64,000 nt of DNA from Streptoalloteichus hindustanus (lineage in GTDB: Bacteria > Actinomycetota > Actinomycetes > Mycobacteriales > Pseudonocardiaceae). Below, one piece after another: positions 50,795 through 61,865 of the stretch. The notes beneath the pieces are model-generated. The model ran no database searches. It was not told where the DNA came from and saw only the letters and a list, made by a program, of their open reading frames with translations. Within the stretch, counting starts at the first letter, position 1. The number at the start of each line of letters is the position of its first letter. Location of the stretch: positions 930,001 to 994,000 of the forward strand of contig NZ_FQVN01000001.1 of the NCBI RefSeq assembly GCF_900129375.1. The letters run 5' to 3'. The translations under genes and the position numbers were made by a program.

Positions 50795-52909
50795 GTGCCC
50801 GGACCGGAGCAGCCGCGCGAGCACGACGCGCCGCAGGGCGGGTGGCCGCCCGCCGGCGGCGGCCCGCAGGGGAGTCCCGGCCCGGCGGGCGCGGAACCCC
50901 CGACCGTGCGCGTCCCGGTCGCCCAGCCAGCCGAGACCGAACGGGTGGAGTGGCCGCCAGCCCCGCCGCCACCGGGCGGGGAACCGACCGTCCAGGTCAG
51001 CCGGGCCAGCCAGGCGGACCCGGTCGAGTCCGAGCGCCCTACCGACCAGCACACCGTGCGGGACCGGCAGTGGCCGGACCCGATCGACAACGCCACGGCG
51101 CGCCTGGACCCCGAGACGTTGCGCATGCGGCGGTCGGAGCCGACGTGGCCGCCGGCGGAACCGCCCAGGGCCACGCCGACGCGGGTGGGGCCGGCAGCCG
51201 CCGACCAACCCCCCGCCCAGCCCGCCGCGCCGCCGGCAGCGGTGCCGGTGTGGCCCCAGGCGGGAGACCAGCCGCAGCAGCCGCCCCGACCGGGGGACAC
51301 CGGCCCCCAGCCGCCGGTGCCGGCGCAGCCGACAGCGCCCGTTCAATCGACAGCGCCCGTTCAACCATCGGCGCCGGCGCAACAGACAGGGCCAGCTCAA
51401 CAGACAGCGCCGAGCCAGCCGAACGACCAGCCGCCGACGCCGCCCGGAGCGGGCGGGCCGGTCGCGGACACCCCGCCGGAGGGGCAACGCCCGCCGCGCC
51501 GCCGGCGGCGGCGCGTGTGGGCGGCTGTGGCCCTCGTGGTGGTCGCCGGGCTCGGCGTGGGCGCCGCCGTGTGGGGCGCGCCCGTCGCGCGCCGGTTCGG
51601 CCTGCTCGGCGCGGACGCCACCACCGCGGCCCCGCCGGCTCCGGTCGAGGCGCGGCCCGCCCTCCGGGCCGTCGCCGGGGACGCTCCCGCGCCCACCAGA
51701 GCCGGGGTGGCCAAGGCGCTCCAGCAGCCGCTGGCGAACCCGGACCTGGCCCGGCTCACCGGCGTCGTCGTCGACCCCGCCACCGGGGAGACGCTGTGGG
51801 AGCAGGGTCCGACCGAGCAGATCGTGCCCGCCTCCACCAACAAGGTCCTCACCGCGGCCGCGGCGCTGCTCACGCTGGACGCCCAGTCGCGGTTCAGCAC
51901 GAAGGTCGTGGCCGGGCCGGACCCGGAGACCGTCGTGCTGGTCGGCGGCGGCGACCCCACGCTCTCCCTCGGCAAGGGCTCCCTCTACCCGGGGTCCGCG
52001 CGGCTCGCCGACCTCGCCGCGCAGGTGAGGGGCCAGCTCGGCGGTCCCGTGCGCCGGGTCCTCGTCGACACCAGCCGGTACGGGGAGACCTGGCCCGGCG
52101 GCGCCATCTGGGACGCCAGGGACATCGCGGGCGGCTCGATCACCTACATCACGCCGGTCATGCTCGACGGGGGCCGGGTGTCCCCGCTGGTCTGGAGCGG
52201 CACCCGGCACCAGGACCCGGCGGGGCAGGCCGGGACCGAGCTGGCGAAGGCGATCGGAGCGACCGGCGCCGCCGTCTCGGTCGGGAGCGCCCCGGCGAAC
52301 GCCAGGGTGCTGGGCGAGGTCGCCTCGCCCACCGTGCAGCAGCTCGTCGAGACCACCCTGCTGATCTCGGACAACGTGGTCGCCGAGACGCTGGCCAAGG
52401 AGGTCGCCAGGGCCAGGGGCAAGGAGCCGACCTTCGCCAACTCCGCGGCCGCGGTGCGCGAGACGTTGACGCAGAACGGCTTCGACCTCAGCGGCGTGAC
52501 GACCGTCGACGGCAGCGGTCTGGCGCTGACCAACCACCTGTCCGCCCGGGTGCTGGCCGACGTGCTGGCCGTGGCGGCGGCCCCGGACGGCTCGCCGAAG
52601 GCCGACGCGCGGACGGCGAAGCTGCGCCCGCTCCTGCGCGGCCTGCCGGTGGCCGGCTCGCCCAGCGGCACGCTGGACGACCGCTACGACGCCGAGGACG
52701 GCACGGCCGGGGGCCGGGGGTGGGTGCGCGCCAAGACCGGCAGCCTCAGCGAGGGCAAGCTGGTGAACGGCCTGTCGGGCGTCGTGCTCGACCGGGACAA
52801 CCGGCTGCTCGTCTTCGCCCTGGTCTCGAACGGCTCCCAGCAGGACCCGGGACGCCGGGCCCTGGACTCCGTCGCCAGCGCGCTGCGCGGATGCGGGTGC
52901 CGGGGCTGA
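50795..52909 (+). CDS. dacB: D-alanyl-D-alanine carboxypeptidase/endopeptidase (PBP4)
   Basis: A 704-residue class C penicillin-binding protein with a long cytoplasmic head. Residues 1-235 are Pro/Gln/Ala-rich with repeats of the form APVQxTAP and AQQTxPAQQ (nt 51335-51415), whose codons are less GC-rich than the rest. One membrane span (AAVALVVVAGLGVGAAVWG) follows at about 243-262. The catalytic domain outside carries STNK (Ser about 347), SDN (about 524) and KTGS (about 647), and trims peptide side chains of the wall. GTG 50795 follows GAGGAGGA at 4 nt. Homologue of Rv3627c; the long head is larger than usual. Confidence 0.92.
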   Translation: MPGPEQPREHDAPQGGWPPAGGGPQGSPGPAGAEPPTVRVPVAQPAETERVEWPPAPPPPGGEPTVQVSRASQADPVESERPTDQHTVRDRQWPDPIDNATARLDPETLRMRRSEPTWPPAEPPRATPTRVGPAAADQPPAQPAAPPAAVPVWPQAGDQPQQPPRPGDTGPQPPVPAQPTAPVQSTAPVQPSAPAQQTGPAQQTAPSQPNDQPPTPPGAGGPVADTPPEGQRPPRRRRRRVWAAVALVVVAGLGVGAAVWGAPVARRFGLLGADATTAAPPAPVEARPALRAVAGDAPAPTRAGVAKALQQPLANPDLARLTGVVVDPATGETLWEQGPTEQIVPASTNKVLTAAAALLTLDAQSRFSTKVVAGPDPETVVLVGGGDPTLSLGKGSLYPGSARLADLAAQVRGQLGGPVRRVLVDTSRYGETWPGGAIWDARDIAGGSITYITPVMLDGGRVSPLVWSGTRHQDPAGQAGTELAKAIGATGAAVSVGSAPANARVLGEVASPTVQQLVETTLLISDNVVAETLAKEVARARGKEPTFANSAAAVRETLTQNGFDLSGVTTVDGSGLALTNHLSARVLADVLAVAAAPDGSPKADARTAKLRPLLRGLPVAGSPSGTLDDRYDAEDGTAGGRGWVRAKTGSLSEGKLVNGLSGVVLDRDNRLLVFALVSNGSQQDPGRRALDSVASALRGCGCRG

Positions 52910-53050
52910 CGCGCCGGCATCGACGCCTGTGTTGACAGGGCGTGACAACCGCCGGCGCGGATCATCCCTCGAACGGGGGCGCGGTGGCTGGGACGAGTGG
53001 GGATGTCCGGTTCGTCGCGCTGTGCGCCGTTGCCGGGTAGCGTCGCCGGT

Positions 53051-54127
53051 GTGAACGCGGGGTCCACTGCCCGAGCGCTTCCCGTGGCCGACGGTCCGGC
53101 CTCGGTGGACTGGAACGTCGCCGCCCTGACCGCGAGCCGGCTCGTCCGGCCGGGTCCGGCCGTGCCGCTGGCGGAGGCCGAGACCACCGTCAACCAGCTC
53201 CGCGCGCTGGCCGGCCGGGCCGAGGGGCACGTCAGGGAGCTGACCGGCATGGGGGACGGCCTGCCCCTGCTGCCCGCCGAGGTGGTGGACCGCCCCGGCT
53301 GGGTCCGGGGCGCCGCCGAGGGCCTGGCCGTCCTGACCGGCGGCGGGTTCCCCCCGCTCGGGCCCGGTCGGCTGCCGGCCCTGCTCTCCGGCACCGCGGG
53401 CGTCCAGGCCGGCGTGGTGCTCGCCTACCTCGCCAGCCGCGTCCTGGGCCAGTACGACCCGTTCGGCGGGCCGGACGGGGGCGGTCGGCTGCTGCTCGTC
53501 GCGCCGAACGTCGTCTCGGCCCAACGCGCCCTCGACGTGCCGCCGGAGGACTTCCGCATGTGGGTGTGCCTGCACGAGGCCACCCACCGGCTCCAGTTCA
53601 CCGCCGTGCCCTGGCTGCGCGCCCACTTCGCCGCCGAGGTCGGCCGGCTGCTGGAGCACCTCGACGACACCGCCGCGGGCGTCGTGTCCCGGCTCCCGGA
53701 CGCGCTGCGCGAGATGCTGCGCCGCGACCGCGCCGGCGGGCCGCCGGTGGCCCTGGTGGAGCTCCTCCAGGGGCCGGACCAGCGCGCCGTGCTCGACCGG
53801 CTCATCGCGCTGTCGACGCTCCTCGAAGGGCACGCCGACCACGTCATGGACGCGGTCGGCCCGACCGTCGTGCCCACCGTCGCGACGATCCGCGCCCGGT
53901 TCACCGCGCGCCGCCGGGGTGGCGGCCTCGCCGACCGGGTGCTGCGCGCCCTGCTCGGCGTGGACGCCAAGGTGCGCCAGTACGCCCAGGGCGCGGAGTT
54001 CACCCGCCAGGTCGTCGACGCGGTGGGCATGACCGGCTTCAACGCGGTGTGGCACAGCCGGGAGACGCTGCCGACCAGGGCGGAGATCGCCGAGCCCCGG
54101 GCGTGGGTGCGGCGGGTGCACGGATAG
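53051..54127 (+). CDS. Zinc-dependent metalloprotease-like protein (DUF2342)
   Basis: A 358-residue zincin-like protein, homologous to Rv3626c. [10 protein letters not shown] holds the HExxH zinc site, and [13 protein letters not shown] supplies the third ligand region. The N-terminal half is helical ([23 protein letters not shown]). No signal peptide, so it is probably cytoplasmic. Related proteins have been labelled coenzyme F420 biosynthesis-associated, but no function is proven. GTG 53051 is chosen because TAGCGT (53038-53043) ends 7 nt upstream with no ribosome-binding site. It begins a run with tilS 3 bp behind it. Confidence 0.85.
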   Translation: MNAGSTARALPVADGPASVDWNVAALTASRLVRPGPAVPLAEAETTVNQLRALAGRAEGHVRELTGMGDGLPLLPAEVVDRPGWVRGAAEGLAVLTGGGFPPLGPGRLPALLSGTAGVQAGVVLAYLASRVLGQYDPFGGPDGGGRLLLVAPNVVSAQRALDVPPEDFRMWVCLHEATHRLQFTAVPWLRAHFAAEVGRLLEHLDDTAAGVVSRLPDALREMLRRDRAGGPPVALVELLQGPDQRAVLDRLIALSTLLEGHADHVMDAVGPTVVPTVATIRARFTARRRGGGLADRVLRALLGVDAKVRQYAQGAEFTRQVVDAVGMTGFNAVWHSRETLPTRAEIAEPRAWVRRVHG

Positions 54128-54130
54128 GCC

Positions 54131-55156
54131 GTGGGACCCCACCCCGCCGTCGCCGCGACCAGGACGGCGGTGCGCCACCTGCTCGACGGCGCGGGCGAGC
54201 ACCTGGGCTCCGGTGCGCTCGCGGTCGCGTGCTCCGGGGGCGCGGACTCGCTCGCCCTGGCCGCCGCGGCGACGCACGTCGCGTCGCACCGGGGGCTTCG
54301 GGTCCACGGGCTGGTCGTGGACCACGGCCTGCAGGCCGGGTCGGACCGGGTCGCGCGCACCGCCGTCGAGCAGCTCAGCGCGCTCGGCTGCGCCGAGGCG
54401 AGGGTGCTGACCGTGCGGGTGGACGGCCCCGGCGGGCCGGAGGCCGCCGCGCGTCGCGCCCGGTACGCCGCGCTGGACGGCGCCCGACCGCCGGGCGCGC
54501 TCGTGCTCCTCGGGCACACCCGGGACGACCAGGCGGAGACCGTCCTGCTCGGCCTCGGCCGGGGGTCCGGGCCGCGATCCATCGCCGGGATGCGCCCGCT
54601 GGACCCGCCGTGGGCCCGCCCGCTGCTCGACGTGTCGAGGGCCACGACGGCCGCGGCGTGCGCGGCGCTCGGCCTGCGTCCGTGGGTCGACCCGCACAAC
54701 GCCGACCCGCGCTACACGAGGGTGCGGTTGCGTGCCGAGGTCCTGCCCCTGCTGGAGGACGTGCTCCGGGGAGGCGTCGCCGAGGCGTTGGCGCGGACCG
54801 CGGCGCAGCTCCGGGAGGACGGGGACGCGTTGGACGAGCTCGCGGCGGAGCTGCTCGCCAGGGCCCGGACCAGGGTCGACGACGGCCCCGACGAAGGCCC
54901 GGCCGACGGAGCCGGAACGGACCCGGGGATCGCCGCGCCGGCGCTGGCCGCCGCGCCCGTCGCGCTGCGCCGCCGCGCGCTCCGTGCTTGGCTGCTCTCG
55001 GGCGGGGTGAGCGGGCTCACCGACCAGCACCTGCGCCGGGTGGACGCGCTGGTCGGCGCGTGGCGGGGGCAGGGCGGGGTGGCGTTGCCCGGCGGCTTGG
55101 TGGTGCGGCGGGCGCATGGCAGGCTGCACCTCGACCGTCCGCGGCAGGGGGGCTGA
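54131..55156 (+). CDS. tilS: tRNA(Ile)-lysidine synthetase
   Basis: A 341-residue enzyme that modifies the wobble C of tRNA-Ile(CAU) to lysidine so that it reads AUA. The PP-loop ATPase motif is [29 protein letters not shown] and [21 protein letters not shown] follow as in the family, and [16 protein letters not shown] marks the end of the core. GTG 54131 begins 3 bp after the zincin stop. Essential in most bacteria. Order matches M. tuberculosis Rv3625c. Confidence 0.95.
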   Translation: MGPHPAVAATRTAVRHLLDGAGEHLGSGALAVACSGGADSLALAAAATHVASHRGLRVHGLVVDHGLQAGSDRVARTAVEQLSALGCAEARVLTVRVDGPGGPEAAARRARYAALDGARPPGALVLLGHTRDDQAETVLLGLGRGSGPRSIAGMRPLDPPWARPLLDVSRATTAAACAALGLRPWVDPHNADPRYTRVRLRAEVLPLLEDVLRGGVAEALARTAAQLREDGDALDELAAELLARARTRVDDGPDEGPADGAGTDPGIAAPALAAAPVALRRRALRAWLLSGGVSGLTDQHLRRVDALVGAWRGQGGVALPGGLVVRRAHGRLHLDRPRQGG

Positions 55157-55254
55157 GCCAGGCGGAACCGTGGTCAGCCCCGGCCCGGGTGCCCCGCACG
55201 ATCCGGATGCGGGCCCGAAGCAGTTTCGGCGGCGAGGGAGAGGGGAAGCCGGCC

Positions 55255-55806
55255 GTGTACGAGGGCGACATCGCCTCCGTGCTGATCTCCGAGCAGCAGA
55301 TCCGCGACAAGATCGACGAACTGGCCAAGCAGGTGGCGGCCGACTACCCGGCCGAGGGCCGGCCGTCGGACCTGCTGCTGGTCGGCGTGCTCAAGGGCGC
55401 CGTGATGTTCATGACCGACTTCGCCAGGGCCCTGCCGGTGCCCGCGCAGCTGGAGTTCATGGCGGTCAGCTCCTACGGCTCGGCCACGTCCTCGTCGGGC
55501 GTGGTGCGGATCCTGAAGGACCTCGACCGGGACATCGCCGGCCGGGACGTGCTGATCGTCGAGGACATCATCGACTCCGGTCTGACGCTGTCCTGGCTGT
55601 TGAAGAACCTGGCCTCGCGGCGGCCCGCCTCGCTGGAGGTGTGCACCCTCCTGCGCAAGCCGGACGCGGTGAAGGTCGACGTGCCGGTGCGGTACGTGGG
55701 CTTCGACATCCCCAACGAGTTCGTCGTCGGCTACGGGCTGGACTACGCCGAGCGGTACCGCGACCTGCCCTACATCGGCACGCTGGACCCCAGGGTCTAC
55801 AGCTGA
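55255..55806 (+). CDS. hpt: Hypoxanthine phosphoribosyltransferase
   Basis: A 183-residue purine-salvage enzyme making IMP/GMP from hypoxanthine/guanine and [25 protein letters not shown], the PRPP loop [18 protein letters not shown] and [20 protein letters not shown] are diagnostic. GTG 55255 gives the family start [15 protein letters not shown] and has GAGGGG upstream; ATG 55207 would add 16 residues. It follows tilS by about 100 bp and is followed by hairpin terminators before ftsH. Confidence 0.95.
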   Translation: MYEGDIASVLISEQQIRDKIDELAKQVAADYPAEGRPSDLLLVGVLKGAVMFMTDFARALPVPAQLEFMAVSSYGSATSSSGVVRILKDLDRDIAGRDVLIVEDIIDSGLTLSWLLKNLASRRPASLEVCTLLRKPDAVKVDVPVRYVGFDIPNEFVVGYGLDYAERYRDLPYIGTLDPRVYS

Positions 55807-55812
55807 GGCGCG

Positions 55813-55837
55813 GGGGCGCCGGCCCGCCCGGCGCCCC
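55813..55837 (+). terminator. hpt terminator
   Basis: GGGGCGCCGG (55813-55822) pairs with CCGGCGCCCC (55828-55837). A second, longer GC stem (GTCGCC/GGCGAC type, about 55847-55885) follows. Confidence 0.7.
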
Positions 55838-56192
55838 ACCAGGCCGGCGTCGCCTGCCCCGGTCGGGCGACGGCGCCGGCCCTCCCGTGAGCTGAGTCAC
55901 CTCCTTGGGGGGTGTGAGGGTCGCGGAGCGTCACGTTTCCCGGTTCGGGGCGTCGACACCCGAGTGCGTCTGCTCACTGCGGGAACACCAGCCGTGTCGC
56001 GCCCGTTGCGTGGGGGGACGGACGCCAGCCGTACAGCCCAGTGCCCTCGGCGCCCCTTGTCGGGGAGAGCTCCCGGTGAGCAGAGCGGTACGCTGGTCAG
56101 ATCGGAGGTCCCGTCCAGCCCGTGGGCGGTGGGGCCCCGTCGCCCGACATGCAAGTCAGGGAGGGTCGAGGCCGCACCGCGGCCGCAGTTGG
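55838..56192 (+). promoter_or_regulatory. ftsH upstream region and promoter
   Basis: About 350 bp without a gene. A -10 box TACGCT at 56089-56094 would start transcription near 56101, giving ftsH a leader of about 90 nt. Nothing else recognisable was found. Confidence 0.5.
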
Positions 56193-58670
<2,478 letters not shown>

Positions 58671-58696
58671 CCAGCGGTCCTACCTGCGGAGGACAT

Positions 58697-59326
58697 GTGA
58701 CCAGCACGGTCGACGACGTGACCGACGCCGCCGGCGGGGTTCTGCCCCGCCGGCGGGCGTTCGACCAGGCCCGGGCCGAGGCCGCGGTGCGGGAACTGCT
58801 GCTCGCCTGCGGCGAGGACCCGGACCGGGAGGGCCTGCGGGACACCCCGGCCCGGGTGGCCAGGGCCTACCGGGAGCTGTTCGCCGGCCTGCACACCGAC
58901 CCGGACGCGGTGCTGAACCGGACCTTCGACGAGAGTCACGAGGAACTGGTCCTGGTCACCGACATCCCGATGTACAGCACCTGCGAGCACCACCTGCTGC
59001 CGTTCCACGGCGTCGCCCACGTCGGCTACATCCCGAACGAGCACGGCCGGGTGACCGGGCTGTCCAAGCTCGCCCGCCTGGTCGACCTCTACGCGAAGCG
59101 ACCGCAGGTGCAGGAGCGGCTGACCTCGCAGGTCGCCGACGCGCTCGTGCGCAAGCTGGACCCGCGCGGCGTGATCGTCGTGGTCGAGGCCGAGCACCTG
59201 TGCATGGGCATGCGGGGCATCCGCAAGGCGGGGTCGAAGACGACGACGTCGGCGGTGCGCGGGCTGCTGCGCACTTCGGCGTCCTCCAGGGCCGAGGCCC
59301 TCGCGTTGATCAACCAGCGGCGGTGA
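58697..59326 (+). CDS. folE: GTP cyclohydrolase I
   Basis: A 209-residue FolE, first enzyme of tetrahydrofolate synthesis: GTP to dihydroneopterin triphosphate. The zinc ligands are in [12 protein letters not shown] and [34 protein letters not shown] is the active-site helix. GTG 58697 follows GGAGG closely, 26 bp after ftsH. The stop overlaps folP as GTGA. An N-terminal extension of about 25 residues before [14 protein letters not shown] is variable in the family. Confidence 0.96.
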   Translation: MTSTVDDVTDAAGGVLPRRRAFDQARAEAAVRELLLACGEDPDREGLRDTPARVARAYRELFAGLHTDPDAVLNRTFDESHEELVLVTDIPMYSTCEHHLLPFHGVAHVGYIPNEHGRVTGLSKLARLVDLYAKRPQVQERLTSQVADALVRKLDPRGVIVVVEAEHLCMGMRGIRKAGSKTTTSAVRGLLRTSASSRAEALALINQRR

Positions 59327-60174
59327 GCGTGCACCGCCTGTTGCCCCGGCCGGGGCGGTGCGCGGTGGTCGGCGTGCTCAACGTCACCCCCGACTCGTTC
59401 TCCGACGGCGGCCGGTACCTCGACCGGGACGACGCCGTGCGGCACGGCGTCGAGATGTTCCGCCGTGGAGCGGACATGGTGGACGTGGGCGGCGAGTCGA
59501 CGCGGCCCGGCGCCGACCGGGTGGCCCCCGCGATCGAGGCGGCCAGGGTGGTGCCGGTGATCCGCGAGCTGGTCGCCGAGGGCGTGCCGGTCAGCGTGGA
59601 CACCATGCGGGCCGAGGTGGCCGAGGCCGCGTTGGCGGCCGGCGCCACGGTCGTCAACGACGTCTCCGGCGGGCTGGCCGACGAGCGGATGGCGTCCCTG
59701 GTCGCCGAGGCCGGGGTGCCGTGGATCCTTATGCACTGGCGGGGGCACAGCCGGCGGATGAACGACCTGGCCCGGTACGCCGACGTCGTCACCGAGGTGC
59801 GGGACGAGCTGCGGGCCAGGGCGGACGCGGCGCTGGCCGCCGGGGTGGACGCGGCGGCGCTGGTGCTGGACCCCGGGCTCGGCTTCGCCAAGAACGCCGA
59901 GCACAACTGGGCGTTGCTGAACCGGCTGGACGTGCTCCTCGACCTGGGCCTGCCGGTGCTGGTCGGCGCCTCCCGCAAGCGCTTCCTGGGCGCGTTGCTC
60001 GCCGACGCCGACGGCCGCCCCCGCCCGCCGGACGGTCGGGAGCTGGCGACGGCGGTGGTGTCGGCGCTGTCGGCGGCGGCGGGCGCGTGGGGCGTGCGGG
60101 TGCACGACGTGGACTCGTCGCTGGACGCGGTGGCCGTGGCGCACGCGTGGGGCGGACGACTGGTCGCGTCATGA
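59323..60174 (+). CDS. folP: Dihydropteroate synthase
   Basis: A 283-residue FolP, joining pterin pyrophosphate and p-aminobenzoate; the target of sulfonamides. [41 protein letters not shown] and [10 protein letters not shown], all pterin-barrel signatures, are intact. GTG 59323 overlaps the folE stop (GTGA); GTG 59329 is an alternative. Its stop overlaps the ATG of a 53-residue frame rather than folB, an unusual arrangement. Confidence 0.95.
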   Translation: MSVHRLLPRPGRCAVVGVLNVTPDSFSDGGRYLDRDDAVRHGVEMFRRGADMVDVGGESTRPGADRVAPAIEAARVVPVIRELVAEGVPVSVDTMRAEVAEAALAAGATVVNDVSGGLADERMASLVAEAGVPWILMHWRGHSRRMNDLARYADVVTEVRDELRARADAALAAGVDAAALVLDPGLGFAKNAEHNWALLNRLDVLLDLGLPVLVGASRKRFLGALLADADGRPRPPDGRELATAVVSALSAAAGAWGVRVHDVDSSLDAVAVAHAWGGRLVAS

Positions 60175-60332
60175 TCGGTGGCCGGGCGGGTGTCCCACCG
60201 GAGCGCCCCGACGCCGTGGGCGATCATGGGTGTCGGGTGGCCCTCGGCGCGCGCGAGTCGCGGGCGACCCGCGTGGTGGTGGCCCGGCCGACGGCCGAGG
60301 CGCGCGGACTGGGCGTGGAGGCGATGGCATGA
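60171..60332 (+). CDS. Small frame nested between folP and folB
   Basis: A 53-residue frame fills the folP-folB gap exactly. Its ATG overlaps the folP stop as ATGA (60171-60174), and its stop overlaps the folB start as ATGA (60329-60332). About 85 percent of codons end in G or C, close to neighbouring genes. The protein ([17 protein letters not shown]...[20 protein letters not shown]) has no signal, membrane segment or known motif. It may be a real small protein, or serve only to carry ribosomes to folB. folB also has its own GGAGG site. Confidence 0.5.
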   Translation: MIGGRAGVPPERPDAVGDHGCRVALGARESRATRVVVARPTAEARGLGVEAMA

Positions 60333-60718
60333 CCGACCGGATCACCCTGACCGGGCTGCGCGTGCGCGGCCACCACGGGGTCTTCGAGCACGAGAAGCGG
60401 GACGGCCAGGACTTCCTGGTCGACATCGTGGTGTGGATCGACCTGGACCGGGCCGCGGCCACCGACGACCTCGCGCACACCCTGCACTACGGCGAGCTGG
60501 CCGAGCGGGCCGCCGCGATCGTGGGCGGCGAGCCGTGCGACCTGATCGAGACCGTGGCGGGCCGGGTGGCCGACGAGGTGATGGGCGACGAGCGCGCGCA
60601 CGCCGTGGAGGTGACCATCCACAAGCCCGCCGCGCCGATCCCGCTGGACTTCGCCGACGTGGCGGTCACCATCCGCCGGTCCCGCAAGGGCGGGCGGGGA
60701 CGGGCGGTGCCGGCGTGA
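60329..60718 (+). CDS. folB: Dihydroneopterin aldolase
   Basis: A 129-residue FolB, cleaving dihydroneopterin to hydroxymethyl-dihydropterin and glycolaldehyde. [43 protein letters not shown] and [13 protein letters not shown] are typical, with the conserved Tyr and Glu in place. GGAGG lies 7 nt before ATG 60329. Its stop overlaps folK as GTGA. Confidence 0.95.
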   Translation: MTDRITLTGLRVRGHHGVFEHEKRDGQDFLVDIVVWIDLDRAAATDDLAHTLHYGELAERAAAIVGGEPCDLIETVAGRVADEVMGDERAHAVEVTIHKPAAPIPLDFADVAVTIRRSRKGGRGRAVPA

Positions 60719-61218
60719 GCCGCGCGGTGCTGTCGATCGGCTCCAACCTGGGGGACCGGATGGCCCACCTCGGGTTGGTGCTGGACTCGTTGGGGCCGGC
60801 CGTGGTGGCGGTCTCGCCGGTGTACGAGACGGCTCCGTGGGGTCCGGTGCCGCAGGGCGACTACCTCAACGCGGTCGTCGTCGTGGACGATCCCGGGGTG
60901 GACGCGCGCGGCTGGCTGGAGCGGGCGTGGGCCTGCGAGCGGGCGGCCGGGCGGACCAGGGACGTGCGGTGGGGACCCCGCACGCTGGACGTCGACGTCG
61001 TGCACGTGGAGGGTGTCGTCTCGGACGACCCCGAGCTGGTGCTGCCGCACCCGAGAGCACACGAACGGGCGTTCGTGCTGCGGCCGTGGCTGGACGTGGA
61101 GCCGGCGGCGGAGCTGCCCGGCCGGGGCCCGATGGCCGCGGCGCTGGCCGCGCTGCCGGAGGAGGAGCGCGCGGGCGTGCGCCGGCGTGACGACCTCGTG
61201 CTGGCGGTCGGACACTGA
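60715..61218 (+). CDS. folK: Hydroxymethyldihydropterin pyrophosphokinase
   Basis: A 167-residue FolK, which phosphorylates the pterin before FolP acts. [34 protein letters not shown] and [12 protein letters not shown] are the family motifs, and [19 protein letters not shown] the ATP-side loop. GTG 60715 overlaps folB (GTGA). The 3' end runs into a 16-bp tandem repeat that contains the stop codon. Confidence 0.95.
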   Translation: MSRAVLSIGSNLGDRMAHLGLVLDSLGPAVVAVSPVYETAPWGPVPQGDYLNAVVVVDDPGVDARGWLERAWACERAAGRTRDVRWGPRTLDVDVVHVEGVVSDDPELVLPHPRAHERAFVLRPWLDVEPAAELPGRGPMAAALAALPEEERAGVRRRDDLVLAVGH

Positions 61219-61296
61219 TCCGGTCGGGCACTGTTCCGGTCGGACACTGATCCGGACGGACACTGGGACCAACTGACCCGGTCGGGCACTGACCAG
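61207..61296 (+). repeat. 16-bp tandem repeat at the folK 3' end
   Basis: GTCGGACACTGATCCG and near copies occur at 61207-61222, 61223-61238, 61239-61254, 61255-61270 and, after a 10-bp insert, 61281-61296. The folK stop TGA is in the first unit. No dyad symmetry, so not a usual terminator. Confidence 0.85.
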
Positions 61297-61358
61297 GGGC
61301 GGGCGGGACCGACCCGCCGGAGCGGGACGGACGTCGGCCGAGGCGGGAGGGAGCTGCC

Positions 61359-61829
61359 GTGAGGTTCACCAGAGTGCGTGATCTTGTCTGGGTGGTCCTC
61401 GTCGCCGGTGTGGTGGCGCACCTGGCGGTGCGGCAGTCCTACGGCGTCCTGCCCGCGTTCCCGACGTTCGCGGGCGTCACGCTGTTCCTGCTGGCAGTCG
61501 TGGAGGCGGTGCTCGGTTTCGCGCTGCGCGCCCGCATCCACCGCCGGCCGGGAACCCGCCCGGTGCAGCCGCTGACGGCGGCGAGGTCGGTCGCGCTGGC
61601 CAAGGCGTCCTCCCTCGTGGGGGCGCTGATGGTGGGTGTGTGGGCCGGCGTGCTGGGCTATGTTCTGCCGCGCCGGGGTGACCTGGCATCCGCCGCCGGG
61701 GACAGCACGACCGCGATCATCGGTGTGGTCTGCGCGTTGTTGCTGGTGGGTGCGGCGTTGTGGTTGGAGTACTGCTGCAAGACGCCCGAAGGGCCGGAGG
61801 ACCGTGATGCGCCGAACGGACGCGAGTAG
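61359..61829 (+). CDS. DUF3180 membrane protein
   Basis: A 156-residue membrane protein of the DUF3180 family (Rv3605c). Segments: LVWVVLVAGVVAHLAV, FAGVTLFLLAVVEAVLGFAL, SSLVGALMVGVWAGVLGYVL and IIGVVCALLLVGAALWLEYCC; RPVQPLTAARSVALAKASSL is the conserved linker. Function is unknown; it always follows folK. GTG 61359 is preceded by GAGGGAG. The next gene begins 36 bp later. Confidence 0.88.
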   Translation: MRFTRVRDLVWVVLVAGVVAHLAVRQSYGVLPAFPTFAGVTLFLLAVVEAVLGFALRARIHRRPGTRPVQPLTAARSVALAKASSLVGALMVGVWAGVLGYVLPRRGDLASAAGDSTTAIIGVVCALLLVGAALWLEYCCKTPEGPEDRDAPNGRE

Positions 61830-61865
61830 GTCTCGGACTGATAACCCCCGGGTACCGTAATGGGC

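Noticed and set aside
50666-55129. 1487-residue open frame antisense to dacB, zincin and tilS
   Set aside because: Long antisense frames are common at this GC content; the protein is Arg/Gly/Pro-rich without domains and three recognised genes occupy the other strand.
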